From NCBI GenBank assembly GCA_905234005.1, contig CAJOFW010000049.1, positions 1,273 through 9,252 on the forward strand: a stretch of DNA of 7,980 nucleotides, given 5' to 3'. The notes under the pieces were generated by a model, which was not told the origin of the DNA, did not search any database, and saw only the letters and a list, made by a program, of their open reading frames with translations. Origin of the DNA: an uncultured Oscillospiraceae bacterium. Lineage in GTDB: Bacteria > Bacillota > Clostridia > Oscillospirales > Oscillospiraceae. The translations under genes and the position numbers were made by a program. This document shows positions 1 to 6,612 of the stretch, in pieces. Position 1 is the stretch's first letter; every line of letters starts with the position of its first letter.

Positions 1-264
1 GACGACGCCTCCATCCTGGAGATTGCGGAGGACGGCGCCGAGCCGACGCCGACGACCGCGCCCACACCGACGGCCGCGCCCACACCGACGGCCGCGCCGC
101 AGAGCACAGCCGCGCCGACATCGGACGGCGCGAACACGGATGACGACATCATCACGATCGTCGCAGACGACGTCTCCGACATCGACGGCAGCGGCCTGCG
201 CCTCGCGGAGCCTCCCGACACGGACGAATCCGACGACGAAAAGCCGTTCGGCATCCTGGAGTGA
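1..264 (+). CDS. C-terminal part of an acidic Pro/Thr/Ala-repeat protein, 5' end outside window
   Basis: An open frame enters from the left edge and ends at a TGA at 262-264, giving the last 87 residues. I do not recognise the family. What is visible is low complexity: a short segment containing DDASILEIAEDG, then four hexapeptide units (PTPTTA, PTPTAA, PTPTAA, PQSTAA), then a strongly acidic stretch (residues about 41-80, many Asp/Glu) ending in KPFGILE. DD-rich segments with alternating Ile occur on both sides of the repeats (SILEI and DIITIV). No membrane segment or Cys is seen. The frame is preferred over the overlapping Arg-rich frame starting at 23 because its stop sits 3 nt before the next gene's ATG and its composition is acidic, like the neighbours. 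It is probably the preceding member of the same operon. The Pro/Thr/Ala part looks like a flexible linker or tail. Confidence 0.6.
   Translation, partial: DDASILEIAEDGAEPTPTTAPTPTAAPTPTAAPQSTAAPTSDGANTDDDIITIVADDVSDIDGSGLRLAEPPDTDESDDEKPFGILE
43..114 (+). repeat. 18-bp tandem repeat, four units, coding for PTPTAA-like hexapeptides
   Basis: Units lie at 43-60, 61-78, 79-96 and 97-114. The second and third (CCCACACCGACGGCCGCG) are identical, while the first and fourth are diverged. Because the unit length is a multiple of three, copy-number change would keep the frame. The repeat explains the low-complexity linker of the partial gene. Confidence 0.85.
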
Positions 265-267
265 GCC

Positions 268-1041
268 ATGGAGCCGCTCTATCTGCGTCTTGCGGAGACC
301 CCCTTCCGCGTCACACCGCTGCACGGCTATCTGCGCACGTTCTGCGAGGGCTACCTCTGCCCGCCGCTGCCGGACGCGATCGACATCTCCGCCACGCCCG
401 ATGACATCGCCTTCGAGCGCGAGCTGTCCGCCCGGGCCGACGAGCTTCTGGGCGTTCCGACACGCGTCTTTCGCGACGCGTACCTTGAGACGCTGGCCGT
501 CTACCGCAGGGCCGCCGAGCTTCTTCCGGCGCACGGCGCGTTTCTGTTCCACGGCAGCGCCGTCGCCGTGGACGGCGCGGCGTACCTCTTCACCGCGAAG
601 AGCGGCACCGGCAAATCCACCCACGCCCGTCTCTGGCGGGAGCAATTCGGCGGCCGCGCCGTCATGATCAACGACGACAAGCCGCTCATCCGTGTGACGG
701 ACGGCGGCCCGGTCGTATACGGCACGCCGTGGAACGGCAAGCACCGCCTCGGCGTGAACGCGTCCGCCCCGCTCCGCGCCGTCTGCATCCTGACACGCAG
801 CGCGTCAAACCACATCGAACCCATCACCGCACGCGACGCGTGGCCCATGCTGCTGCAGCAGGCCTATCGCCCGCGTGACACGGCGCGTCTTCTCGACACC
901 ATGCGCCTTCTCGACACGCTCACAAAAACCGCGGGGCTGTACCGCCTCGGCTGCAACATGGAGCCGGAGGCGGCACGGGTATCCTACGCCGGCATGAACG
1001 GCCCGGATGCCAAAAACGGCGTGAGCGGCGAAACGATATAA
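268..1041 (+). CDS. HPr-kinase-like P-loop protein, copy 1 (PqqD-associated)
   Basis: This 257-residue protein resembles the HPr kinase/PEP-carboxykinase-fold proteins that sit beside PqqD genes. Key motifs are a P-loop at residues 110-118 (AKSGTGKST, with Ala where classical Walker A has its first Gly), INDDKP at 134-139 matching the acidic pair of the HPrK/PEPCK fold, and TPWNGKHRLG from 153, a hallmark of this subfamily. It lacks the N-terminal domain of true HPrK/P and no HPr gene is near, so classical carbon-catabolite regulation is unlikely. By family knowledge, relatives phosphorylate lasso precursor peptides; phosphorylating or binding a peptide here is inference. The start ATG has GGAG at 258-261 with a 6-nt spacer and lies 3 nt after the previous stop. 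The last ~14 residues are an irregular tail, partly encoded by one copy of a 26-bp duplication. The product should be cytoplasmic. Confidence 0.8.
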   Translation: MEPLYLRLAETPFRVTPLHGYLRTFCEGYLCPPLPDAIDISATPDDIAFERELSARADELLGVPTRVFRDAYLETLAVYRRAAELLPAHGAFLFHGSAVAVDGAAYLFTAKSGTGKSTHARLWREQFGGRAVMINDDKPLIRVTDGGPVVYGTPWNGKHRLGVNASAPLRAVCILTRSASNHIEPITARDAWPMLLQQAYRPRDTARLLDTMRLLDTLTKTAGLYRLGCNMEPEAARVSYAGMNGPDAKNGVSGETI

Positions 1042-1065
1042 ACGGCACGAACGGAGAAACGATAT
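1014..1065 (+). repeat. 26-bp tandem duplication across the kinase-like stop codon and pqqD start
   Basis: Positions 1014-1039 and 1040-1065 are adjacent copies matching at 22 of 26 positions, including an identical GAAACGATAT at each end. The first copy encodes the last residues of the kinase-like gene. The second supplies the spacer, ribosome-binding site (ACGGAGA, 1051-1057) and AT of the ATG of the next gene. The unit is not a multiple of three, so the duplication lies outside conserved coding sequence. Confidence 0.75.
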
Positions 1066-1324
1066 GAAACTCAAAGACGGATTCATCTCCTACGAGAGCG
1101 ACGGCGAGCACATCATGGTCGGCGGCGGCGACGCGAGCTTCCCCGGCCTCATCCGCTCGAACGACGCCGCCGCCTTCATCGTCGAATGTCTCGGGCATGA
1201 GACAACCGAATCGGCGATCGTCGACGCGATGTTTGAGAAGTACGACGCGCCGCGTGAAAGGCTCGCGGCCGACGTGCGGCGCATCCTCGACACGCTGCGT
1301 TCCGTCAACGCGCTCGAGGAGTGA
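1064..1324 (+). CDS. PqqD-family peptide-binding protein (RiPP recognition element), copy 1
   Basis: The 86-residue product matches the PqqD fold over its whole length: an N-terminal beta-rich part (residues 1-30, LKDGFISYESDGEHIMV), an N-x-x-A-x-F-I-x-E-C-L helix (about 33-43), the TTESAIVDAMFEKYDAP segment, and a C-terminal helix ending in a short 'VNALEE' strand region. PqqD-type proteins bind the leader of a precursor peptide and present it to a modifying enzyme, so this is the best evidence that the operon handles a ribosomally made peptide. The length is normal for a stand-alone PqqD. The start ATG follows ACGGAGA at 1051-1057 with a 6-nt spacer. The gene sits 22 nt after the kinase-like gene and its stop touches the next gene. 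The protein is cytoplasmic; its partner enzyme is not in the window. Confidence 0.9.
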   Translation: MKLKDGFISYESDGEHIMVGGGDASFPGLIRSNDAAAFIVECLGHETTESAIVDAMFEKYDAPRERLAADVRRILDTLRSVNALEE

Positions 1325-1335
1325 GCGCTCCCTCC

Positions 1336-1755
1336 ATGGACGGGCTTTCGTTCGAGGAATACCTCGAAAAAAACGGCACGCTGACCTACCGCAACCGGGG
1401 CGTCAGCATGCTGCCCATGCTCCGCCAGGACAGGGATCTCTTCACCGTCGCGAGGAAAACGCCCGCCCGCTGTAAAAAATACGACGTCGTCCTCTACCGC
1501 CGCCCGCCGCGCAGCTACGTCCTCCACCGGATCGTTGCGGTGCGTGAGCGCGATTACGTGATTCTGGGCGACAACTGCGTAAACTACGAATACGGCGTCA
1601 CGGACGACGACATTCTCGGCGTGATGACGTCGTTCGTCCACAAGGGCAGGACGGTTCAGGCGACGGATTTCGGCTATCGCGTCTACGTCCGCCTCTGGTG
1701 CGCCACCGCAGGCCTCCGGATATTCTTGAAAAAATGCAGGAGCAGGCTCCGATGA
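1336..1755 (+). CDS. S24/S26-family peptidase (signal-peptidase-like) without membrane anchor
   Basis: This 139-residue protein carries the S26/S24 peptidase signature. GVSMLPML (residues 22-29) holds the presumed nucleophile Ser24; KYDVVLYRR (48-56) and YVLHRIVAV (61-69) follow, then YVILGDNC (74-81). His64 in the LHRI motif is placed like the base of SipW/ER-type signal peptidases, which use Ser-His. Unlike ordinary signal peptidases there is no N-terminal membrane helix; only the basic C-terminal segment (about 115-139) could associate with membrane. It may therefore cut a peptide in the cytosol or at the inner membrane face, for example leader removal (inference). I prefer ATG 1336 because the family begins near LSFEEYL and GAGGAG at 1316-1321 lies upstream, although the 14-nt spacer is long. 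A GTG at 1321 overlapping the pqqD stop would add five residues. The gene ends in an ATGA overlap with the transporter. Confidence 0.82.
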   Translation: MDGLSFEEYLEKNGTLTYRNRGVSMLPMLRQDRDLFTVARKTPARCKKYDVVLYRRPPRSYVLHRIVAVRERDYVILGDNCVNYEYGVTDDDILGVMTSFVHKGRTVQATDFGYRVYVRLWCATAGLRIFLKKCRSRLR

Positions 1756-3476
1756 AACAAAACGCCGTCCCCTGGCTCTGGAAGACGCCGGGCAAAAAGA
1801 GAATCATCATTCTGTTCCTCGCCATTCTGGAGATCACCAGCGGTCTTTCGAGCGTGCTGTACGCGCTGCTCCTGCGAAACATCGTCGACAGCGCCGTGGA
1901 TAAAAACACGGCGCTGTTCTGGCATGCCGTCCTGCTGACGTGTCTGCTCGTAGTCGGGCAGATCGGCCTGCGCGCCCTGATCCGCCGTCTGGACGAGTAT
2001 ACGCGCTCGACGTTGGAAAACGCCTTCAAAAAGCGTCTGCTCGAGAACATCCTCCGCCGCGACTACGCGGCCGTGAGCGCCATCCACTCCGCCGAGTGGT
2101 CGAACCGCCTCACAAACGACACCGTCGTCGTCGCGAACGGCCTGACCGATATCCTGCCGGGCCTCGCCGGCATGGCGGCGAAGATGCTCGGCGCGCTCAT
2201 CATGATCATCGCCCTCGACCGGCGGCTCGCGGCGGTGCTGCTGCCCGCCGGGGCGCTGCTCATGGCGCTTACGTTTCTCTTCCGCAAGGTGCTCAAGCGC
2301 CTGCACAAGCGGCAGCAGGAGGCCGACGGGCGGCTGCGCATCTTTTTGCAGGAGCGTCTGGGCAGCCTCATGATCATCCGCTCCTACGCCGCCGAGGACC
2401 GCACCGAGGACGAGGCCGACGAGAAAATGGGCGACCACAAGGCCGCCCGCATGCGCCGCAACCGCTTCTCAAACCTCTGCAACATCGGCTTTTCCGCCGC
2501 GATGAACGGCATGTACCTCTTCGGCGTCTGCTACTGCGGCTACGGCATCCTCACCGGGGCGATCTCCTACGGCACGCTGACCGCGATCACACAGCTCATA
2601 GCCCAGGTGCAGGCCCCGCTCGCGAACATCACGGGCTTTCTGCCCCGGTTCTACGCCATGACCGCGAGCGCGGAGCGTCTGATGGAGATCGAGACGTTCC
2701 CGCAGACGCAGACGGACGTGCTGGAGGCCGACGAGATCCGGCGCTACTACGAGGACGATTTCGAGTCCCTCAGCCTGTCCCACGCCGACTTCACCTACTA
2801 CCCGACCGGCGACAACGCCGTCACGCTCTCGAAGGACAATATGCCCGTCGTCCTCTCGGACGTGAGCCTGACGATCCGCAAGGGCGAGTACGCCGCGTTC
2901 ACCGGCCACAGCGGCTGCGGCAAATCGACGATCCTCAAGCTCGTCATGTGCATCTACGCGCTGGACGGCGGCGAACGGTTCCTCACGGGCCGGCACAGCG
3001 GGCGGATGGAGCTGACCGCCCGGTGGCACCGGCTGTTCGCCTACGTCCCGCAGGGCAATTACCTGATGAGCGGCACCATCCGCGAGATCATCTCCTTTGC
3101 GGACAAATCCGGCATGTACGACGACGAACGCATCGCCCGCGCCCTGCGCATCGCCTGCGCCGACGATTTCGTGGACGCGCTCGATCAGGGCGTCGACACC
3201 CTCCTCGGCGAACGGGGAACCGGCCTGTCCGAGGGGCAGATGCAGCGCGTCGCCATCGCCCGGGCCATCTTCTCGGACTGCCCGATCCTGCTGCTCGACG
3301 AGTCCACGAGCGCCCTCGACGAGAACACCGAACGCCGCCTGCTGCAGAACCTCAAGGACATGACCGACAAAACCGTCGTCATCGTCACCCACCGCAAGGC
3401 GGTGCTCGGCATCTGCGACAAGCGTGTCACCTTCACCGAAAACGGCATTCTGACGGAGGAGCTGCCCCATGCCTGA
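1752..3476 (+). CDS. ABC transporter, fused permease and ATPase (exporter half-transporter)
   Basis: The product is 574 residues, the usual size for a homodimeric type-IV exporter. The N-terminal half holds about six membrane helices (near residues 18-40, 54-76, 135-158, 160-178, 247-268, 270-292). The ATPase half has Walker A GHSGCGKST at 385-393, Q-loop Gln434, signature LSEGQ at 492-496, Walker B ILLLDE at 512-517 with the SALD D-loop just after, and H-loop His547. All catalytic residues are intact. There is no N-terminal C39 peptidase domain, so cleavage of a cargo leader must come from another enzyme, plausibly the neighbouring S26-like protein. The start is set at ATG 1752 (ATGA overlap with the previous stop) with AGGAG at 1738-1742 and a 9-nt spacer, rather than the in-frame ATG at 1698 inside the upstream gene. 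It likely exports the mature peptide of this locus (inference). Confidence 0.93.
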   Translation: MKQNAVPWLWKTPGKKRIIILFLAILEITSGLSSVLYALLLRNIVDSAVDKNTALFWHAVLLTCLLVVGQIGLRALIRRLDEYTRSTLENAFKKRLLENILRRDYAAVSAIHSAEWSNRLTNDTVVVANGLTDILPGLAGMAAKMLGALIMIIALDRRLAAVLLPAGALLMALTFLFRKVLKRLHKRQQEADGRLRIFLQERLGSLMIIRSYAAEDRTEDEADEKMGDHKAARMRRNRFSNLCNIGFSAAMNGMYLFGVCYCGYGILTGAISYGTLTAITQLIAQVQAPLANITGFLPRFYAMTASAERLMEIETFPQTQTDVLEADEIRRYYEDDFESLSLSHADFTYYPTGDNAVTLSKDNMPVVLSDVSLTIRKGEYAAFTGHSGCGKSTILKLVMCIYALDGGERFLTGRHSGRMELTARWHRLFAYVPQGNYLMSGTIREIISFADKSGMYDDERIARALRIACADDFVDALDQGVDTLLGERGTGLSEGQMQRVAIARAIFSDCPILLLDESTSALDENTERRLLQNLKDMTDKTVVIVTHRKAVLGICDKRVTFTENGILTEELPHA

Positions 3477-4632
3477 TACCGCCCTCGACATCCTCTATCT
3501 GTGCGCCTGCGCCCTCCATGAGACGGCCCCGGACGGCGATATCGTCCGCTCGCTCGACCTTGCGGCGGTCTATCGCGGCGCTTCGCGTCACGGCGTCACC
3601 GCGCTCGTGTGCATGGCGCTCGAGCGCTCCGACGCGTTCGGGACGCTGGACGAGACGCTGCGCGGGCGCTTCACCGAGACGAAAAACAAGGCCATCCGCA
3701 AGATCATCCTGCTCGACGCGGAGAAAAAGGCGATCTGCGCCTTCTTCGAGGCGGAGCACATCCGCTACGCCCCGCTCAAGGGCAGCGTTCTGAAGGATCT
3801 CTACCCCCGCCTCGGTATGCGGGAGATGGCCGATTACGACATCCTCTACGACGAGTCCGCCCGCGACCGGGCCTGCGCGTTCATGCTCGACCGGGGCTAT
3901 ACGCGCACGGAGACGAGGCACCACCACGACGCCTTCGAGAAGCCGCCCGTCCTGAACATCGAGCTGCACACGAAGCTCTTTAACCCCATAAACAGCGACG
4001 CCCTCGTCGCCTACTACCGCGACCCGTGGGCGCGTTTTGTGCCGGACGGGCGGGGCGGCTGCGGGTACCGCCTTTCCGACGAGGATTTCTACGTCTACAT
4101 GACCGCCCACGCGTACAAGCACTACACGAGCATGGGCACCGGCCTGCGCTCTCTCACCGACGCTTACGTCTTCGATACGCGGCGCGGCGGCGCGATCGAC
4201 CGCGCCCGTGTCGACCGGGAGCTTGCGGCGCTCGGCATCGCCGATTACGAGCGCGATACCCTCGCCCTCGCAGGGAAGCTTCTCGCCGCGCCGGTACGTG
4301 TGCGCCGCGAGGAGCTGACCGACAGCGAGGCCGCCATGCTCGACTATATCTACGCCTCCGGCGCGTTCGGCGTGGCGGAGCACCTCATCGCGAACAAGGC
4401 CCGTGAGATGGGCGCGGACGGCGCGCCCCTTCGCGGCGGACGGCTCGGGTATATTATGCGCCGCGTGTTCCCGGGCGCGGCGTTTCTGCGCAGCTATTAC
4501 CCGCTCGCGGACAGGCACCCGATCCTGATCCCGTATTTCTGGTTCTACCGGCTCTACGCCGCGTTCCGGTACACGGGCAAAAAGACAAGAAGCGAGCTGC
4601 GCGCCCTGCGAAAGCGGACGCCCGACGAATAA
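3469..4632 (+). CDS. Nucleotidyltransferase-fold protein (NTP_transf_5 type)
   Basis: This 387-residue protein matches the uncharacterised nucleotidyltransferase family often seen with PqqD, kinase-like and exporter genes. The active-site pattern is visible: PLKGSVLKDLYP (102-113), a helix with the GS motif, then RLGMREMADYDIL with the metal-binding pair Asp122 and Asp124, and a third acidic residue Glu165 in NIELHTKLF (163-171). A long helical C-terminal half follows, with an aromatic-rich segment (about 350-370). By family knowledge such folds transfer a nucleotidyl group from NTP; some lasso-peptide clusters carry relatives. The acceptor here is unknown; a phosphorylated or hydroxyl-bearing peptide is a guess. 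The start overlaps the transporter gene by 8 nt, with GGAGGAG at 3456-3462 and a 6-nt spacer, implying translational coupling. An antibiotic-type nucleotidyltransferase is less likely given the context. Confidence 0.8.
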   Translation: MPDTALDILYLCACALHETAPDGDIVRSLDLAAVYRGASRHGVTALVCMALERSDAFGTLDETLRGRFTETKNKAIRKIILLDAEKKAICAFFEAEHIRYAPLKGSVLKDLYPRLGMREMADYDILYDESARDRACAFMLDRGYTRTETRHHHDAFEKPPVLNIELHTKLFNPINSDALVAYYRDPWARFVPDGRGGCGYRLSDEDFYVYMTAHAYKHYTSMGTGLRSLTDAYVFDTRRGGAIDRARVDRELAALGIADYERDTLALAGKLLAAPVRVRREELTDSEAAMLDYIYASGAFGVAEHLIANKAREMGADGAPLRGGRLGYIMRRVFPGAAFLRSYYPLADRHPILIPYFWFYRLYAAFRYTGKKTRSELRALRKRTPDE

Positions 4633-4636
4633 CGCC

Positions 4637-6496
4637 ATGACCACCTACAACGCCGGACAATGTGATATCGCCGTGATCGGCGCCGGACACGCGGGCATCG
4701 AGGCCGCGCTGGCCGCCGCACGCCTCGGTCTTGATACGGTCTGCTTCACCGTCAGCCTCGACGCGGTGGGCAATATGCCCTGCAACCCCGCCATCGGCGG
4801 CACGGGCAAGGGCCACCTCGTCCGTGAGCTGGACGCCCTCGGCGGGGAGATGGGCCGGGCGGCGGACAGGGCCTGCATCCAGTACCGGATGCTGAACCGG
4901 GGCAAAGGCCCCGCCGTCCACTCCCTCCGCGCCCAGGCCGACCGCCGCCGCTACCAGGAGATCATGAAGCACACGCTCGAGCTGCAGGAGAATCTGCGTC
5001 TCAAGCAGGCCGAGGTCGTCGCCATCGGCACGGAGGACGGCCGCGTCGCCACGGTCACGACCGACAAGGGCGCCGTGTACGCCGTCCGCGCCGTCGTCGT
5101 CGCCTCGGGCACATACCTCGGCGGCCGCGTCATCACGGGCGAGGCCGTGCGGGATTCCGGGCCGGACGGTCTCGCCGCCGCCCTGCCGCTGACCGACTGC
5201 CTCAAGGGGCTGGGTCTGCGTATGCGCCGGTTCAAGACCGGCACGCCGCCGCGTGTGAACGCCCGCACCGTCGATTTTTCCAAAATGCAGATCCAGTACG
5301 GCGACGAGGACGCGGAGCCGTTCTCCTTCACGACGGAGAACCCGCCCGAAAACCGCGCCGTGTGCTGGCTCACCTATACGAACGCCGAGACGCACCGCAT
5401 CATCCGCGAAAACCTCGACCGCAGCCCGCTCTATTCCGGCGTGATCGAGGGCGTCGGCCCGCGTTACTGCCCGAGCATCGAGACGAAGATCGTCACGTTC
5501 CCCGATAAGGAGCGCCACCAGCTCTTCATCGAGCCGATGGGCCTTCACACCGAGGAGCTGTACATACAGGGCTTTTCCTCCTCCCTTCCCGAGGACGTGC
5601 AGATCGCGATGGTGCGCACGCTGCCCGGTCTTGAGCACGCTGAGATCACCCGCCCCGCCTACGCGATCGAATACGACTGCGTCGACCCGACCGAGCTGAC
5701 CGCCGCCCTCGCGTCGAAGAAGCTGAACGGTCTCTTCGGGGCGGGGCAGTTCAACGGCTCCTCCGGCTACGAGGAGGCCGCCGCCCAGGGCTGGGTCGCC
5801 GGCGTCAACGCCGCCCGGTACGTCCGGGGACAGGAGCCGCTCATCCTGCGCCGCTCCGACGGCTACATCGGCACCCTCATCGACGATCTCGTCACCAAGG
5901 GCACGAACGAGCCGTACCGGATGATGACAAGCCGCTCCGAGTACCGTCTGCTCCACCGGCAGGACAACGCCGACCTGCGGCTGTCCGCCATCGGCGTGCA
6001 GGCCGGTCTCGTCAGCGCCGAGCGCCATCAGGCCGTGCTCGACAAGTACGCCGCCGTGGACGCGGAGCTTGCGCGCCTGCGCACATGCCGGCTCTACGAC
6101 CTCCTGAAGCGCCCCGAGAACACCTATGCCTCCCTCGCCGACCGCGATCCGGACAGGCCGGTTCTGCCCCGGGCCGTCGTGCAGGCGGTGGAGATATCCG
6201 TCAAGTACGAGGGCTATATCCGCCGGCAGATGAAGGAGATCGAGCGATTTTCCAAAATGGAGAGCCGACGCCTGCCCGACGACATCGACTACGGCGTCGT
6301 CCCCGGCGTCCGCACCGAGGCAAGGCAGAAGCTTGCCGCCATCCGGCCCGTGAGCTTCGGACAGGCCGCCCGCATATCCGGCGTCTCCCCCGCCGACCTC
6401 ACCGCGCTCATGATCTGGGTGGAGAAGACGCGGCAGGACGCCGGCGCCGCCCCGACCGGATCGGCCGCTGATATGGATATTGTTGGCAGACCATAA
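4637..6496 (+). CDS. mnmG: tRNA uridine-5-carboxymethylaminomethyl modification enzyme MnmG (GidA)
   Basis: MnmG, with MnmE, installs the (carboxymethyl)aminomethyl group on U34 of certain tRNAs using FAD, NADH and methylene-tetrahydrofolate. The 619-residue length is normal. An FAD-binding Rossmann motif GAGHAGIEAA starts at residue 15; CNPAIGGTGKGHLVREL starts at the conserved Cys49; RMLNRGKGPAVHSLRAQADR is present; the second conserved Cys278 lies in GPRYCPSIE; and the GidA signature TSRSEYRL is at 431-438. The C-terminus has the SGVSPADL segment followed by about 25 poorly conserved residues. The start ATG is 4 nt after the nucleotidyltransferase stop and has no clear Shine-Dalgarno, suggesting reinitiation by ribosomes from upstream. 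Neither mnmE nor rsmG, its frequent neighbours, adjoins it. It looks intact and is a housekeeping gene caught between two peptide-system modules. Confidence 0.98.
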   Translation: MTTYNAGQCDIAVIGAGHAGIEAALAAARLGLDTVCFTVSLDAVGNMPCNPAIGGTGKGHLVRELDALGGEMGRAADRACIQYRMLNRGKGPAVHSLRAQADRRRYQEIMKHTLELQENLRLKQAEVVAIGTEDGRVATVTTDKGAVYAVRAVVVASGTYLGGRVITGEAVRDSGPDGLAAALPLTDCLKGLGLRMRRFKTGTPPRVNARTVDFSKMQIQYGDEDAEPFSFTTENPPENRAVCWLTYTNAETHRIIRENLDRSPLYSGVIEGVGPRYCPSIETKIVTFPDKERHQLFIEPMGLHTEELYIQGFSSSLPEDVQIAMVRTLPGLEHAEITRPAYAIEYDCVDPTELTAALASKKLNGLFGAGQFNGSSGYEEAAAQGWVAGVNAARYVRGQEPLILRRSDGYIGTLIDDLVTKGTNEPYRMMTSRSEYRLLHRQDNADLRLSAIGVQAGLVSAERHQAVLDKYAAVDAELARLRTCRLYDLLKRPENTYASLADRDPDRPVLPRAVVQAVEISVKYEGYIRRQMKEIERFSKMESRRLPDDIDYGVVPGVRTEARQKLAAIRPVSFGQAARISGVSPADLTALMIWVEKTRQDAGAAPTGSAADMDIVGRP

Positions 6497-6504
6497 AAAA
6501 ATTG

Positions 6505-6533
6505 TTGCATTTACGCAATATATGGTGTATCAT
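6505..6533 (+). promoter_or_regulatory. Probable sigma-A-type promoter of the small peptide gene
   Basis: In a stretch of about one-third GC behind mnmG, TATCAT (6528-6533) matches the -10 consensus at five of six positions. TTGCAT (6505-6510) lies exactly 17 nt upstream as a weak -35, matching at three of six. Transcription would begin near 6540 and give a roughly 70-nt leader before the 6613 start. No terminator hairpin follows mnmG, so read-through from upstream is also possible. Confidence 0.45.
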
Positions 6534-6540
6534 ACCCATA
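6521..6540. promoter_or_regulatory. Near-perfect dyad over the -10 region, candidate operator
   Basis: TATGG-T-GTAT-C-ATAC-CCATA reads as two arms (TATGG/CCATA and GTAT/ATAC) around a central C, broken only by one unpaired T at 6526. It covers the proposed -10 box, where a repressor would block RNA polymerase. No regulator gene is in the window, and short AT-rich dyads can arise by chance. Confidence 0.3.
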
Positions 6541-6565
6541 GCTTTTCTATAACCATGATGTCTTC

Positions 6566-6587
6566 ATGCGCAGCCCCATGTGCGCAT
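6566..6587 (+). other. Short hairpin in the 5' leader of the small peptide gene
   Basis: ATGCGCA (6566-6572) and TGCGCAT (6581-6587) form a 7-bp inverted repeat around an 8-nt loop. It lies between the proposed transcription start and the GGGAGGA ribosome-binding site at 6597-6603, ending 9 nt before it. It may stabilise the mRNA 5' end; no known riboswitch is recognised. Confidence 0.4.
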
Positions 6588-6612
6588 TCGTATGCAGGGA
6601 GGATTCAGACCG

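Noticed and set aside
23..667. A 214-codon + strand frame at the left edge
   Set aside because: Its product is an Arg/Ser/Pro-rich shadow of the acidic partial gene and the kinase-like gene, and it has no motif.
268..1041. True HPr kinase/phosphorylase (hprK) for carbon catabolite control
   Set aside because: The protein lacks the HprK N-terminal domain, is flanked by PqqD, peptidase and exporter genes, and has the PWNGK motif of the PqqD-linked group.
1698..1751. An upstream ATG extending the ABC transporter by 18 residues
   Set aside because: It lies inside the peptidase gene without a good ribosome-binding site, whereas ATG 1752 has AGGAG at 9 nt and an ATGA overlap.
1940..3793. A 617-codon + strand frame overlapping the ABC transporter
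   Set aside because: Its product is Arg/Pro/His-rich without motifs, while the other frame has a complete transporter; it is a GC-driven shadow.
4454..6028. A 524-codon open frame on the minus strand opposite mnmG
   Set aside because: It is antisense to a clear, intact mnmG with all family motifs; long antisense frames are expected at this GC content, and its translation shows no recognisable domain.
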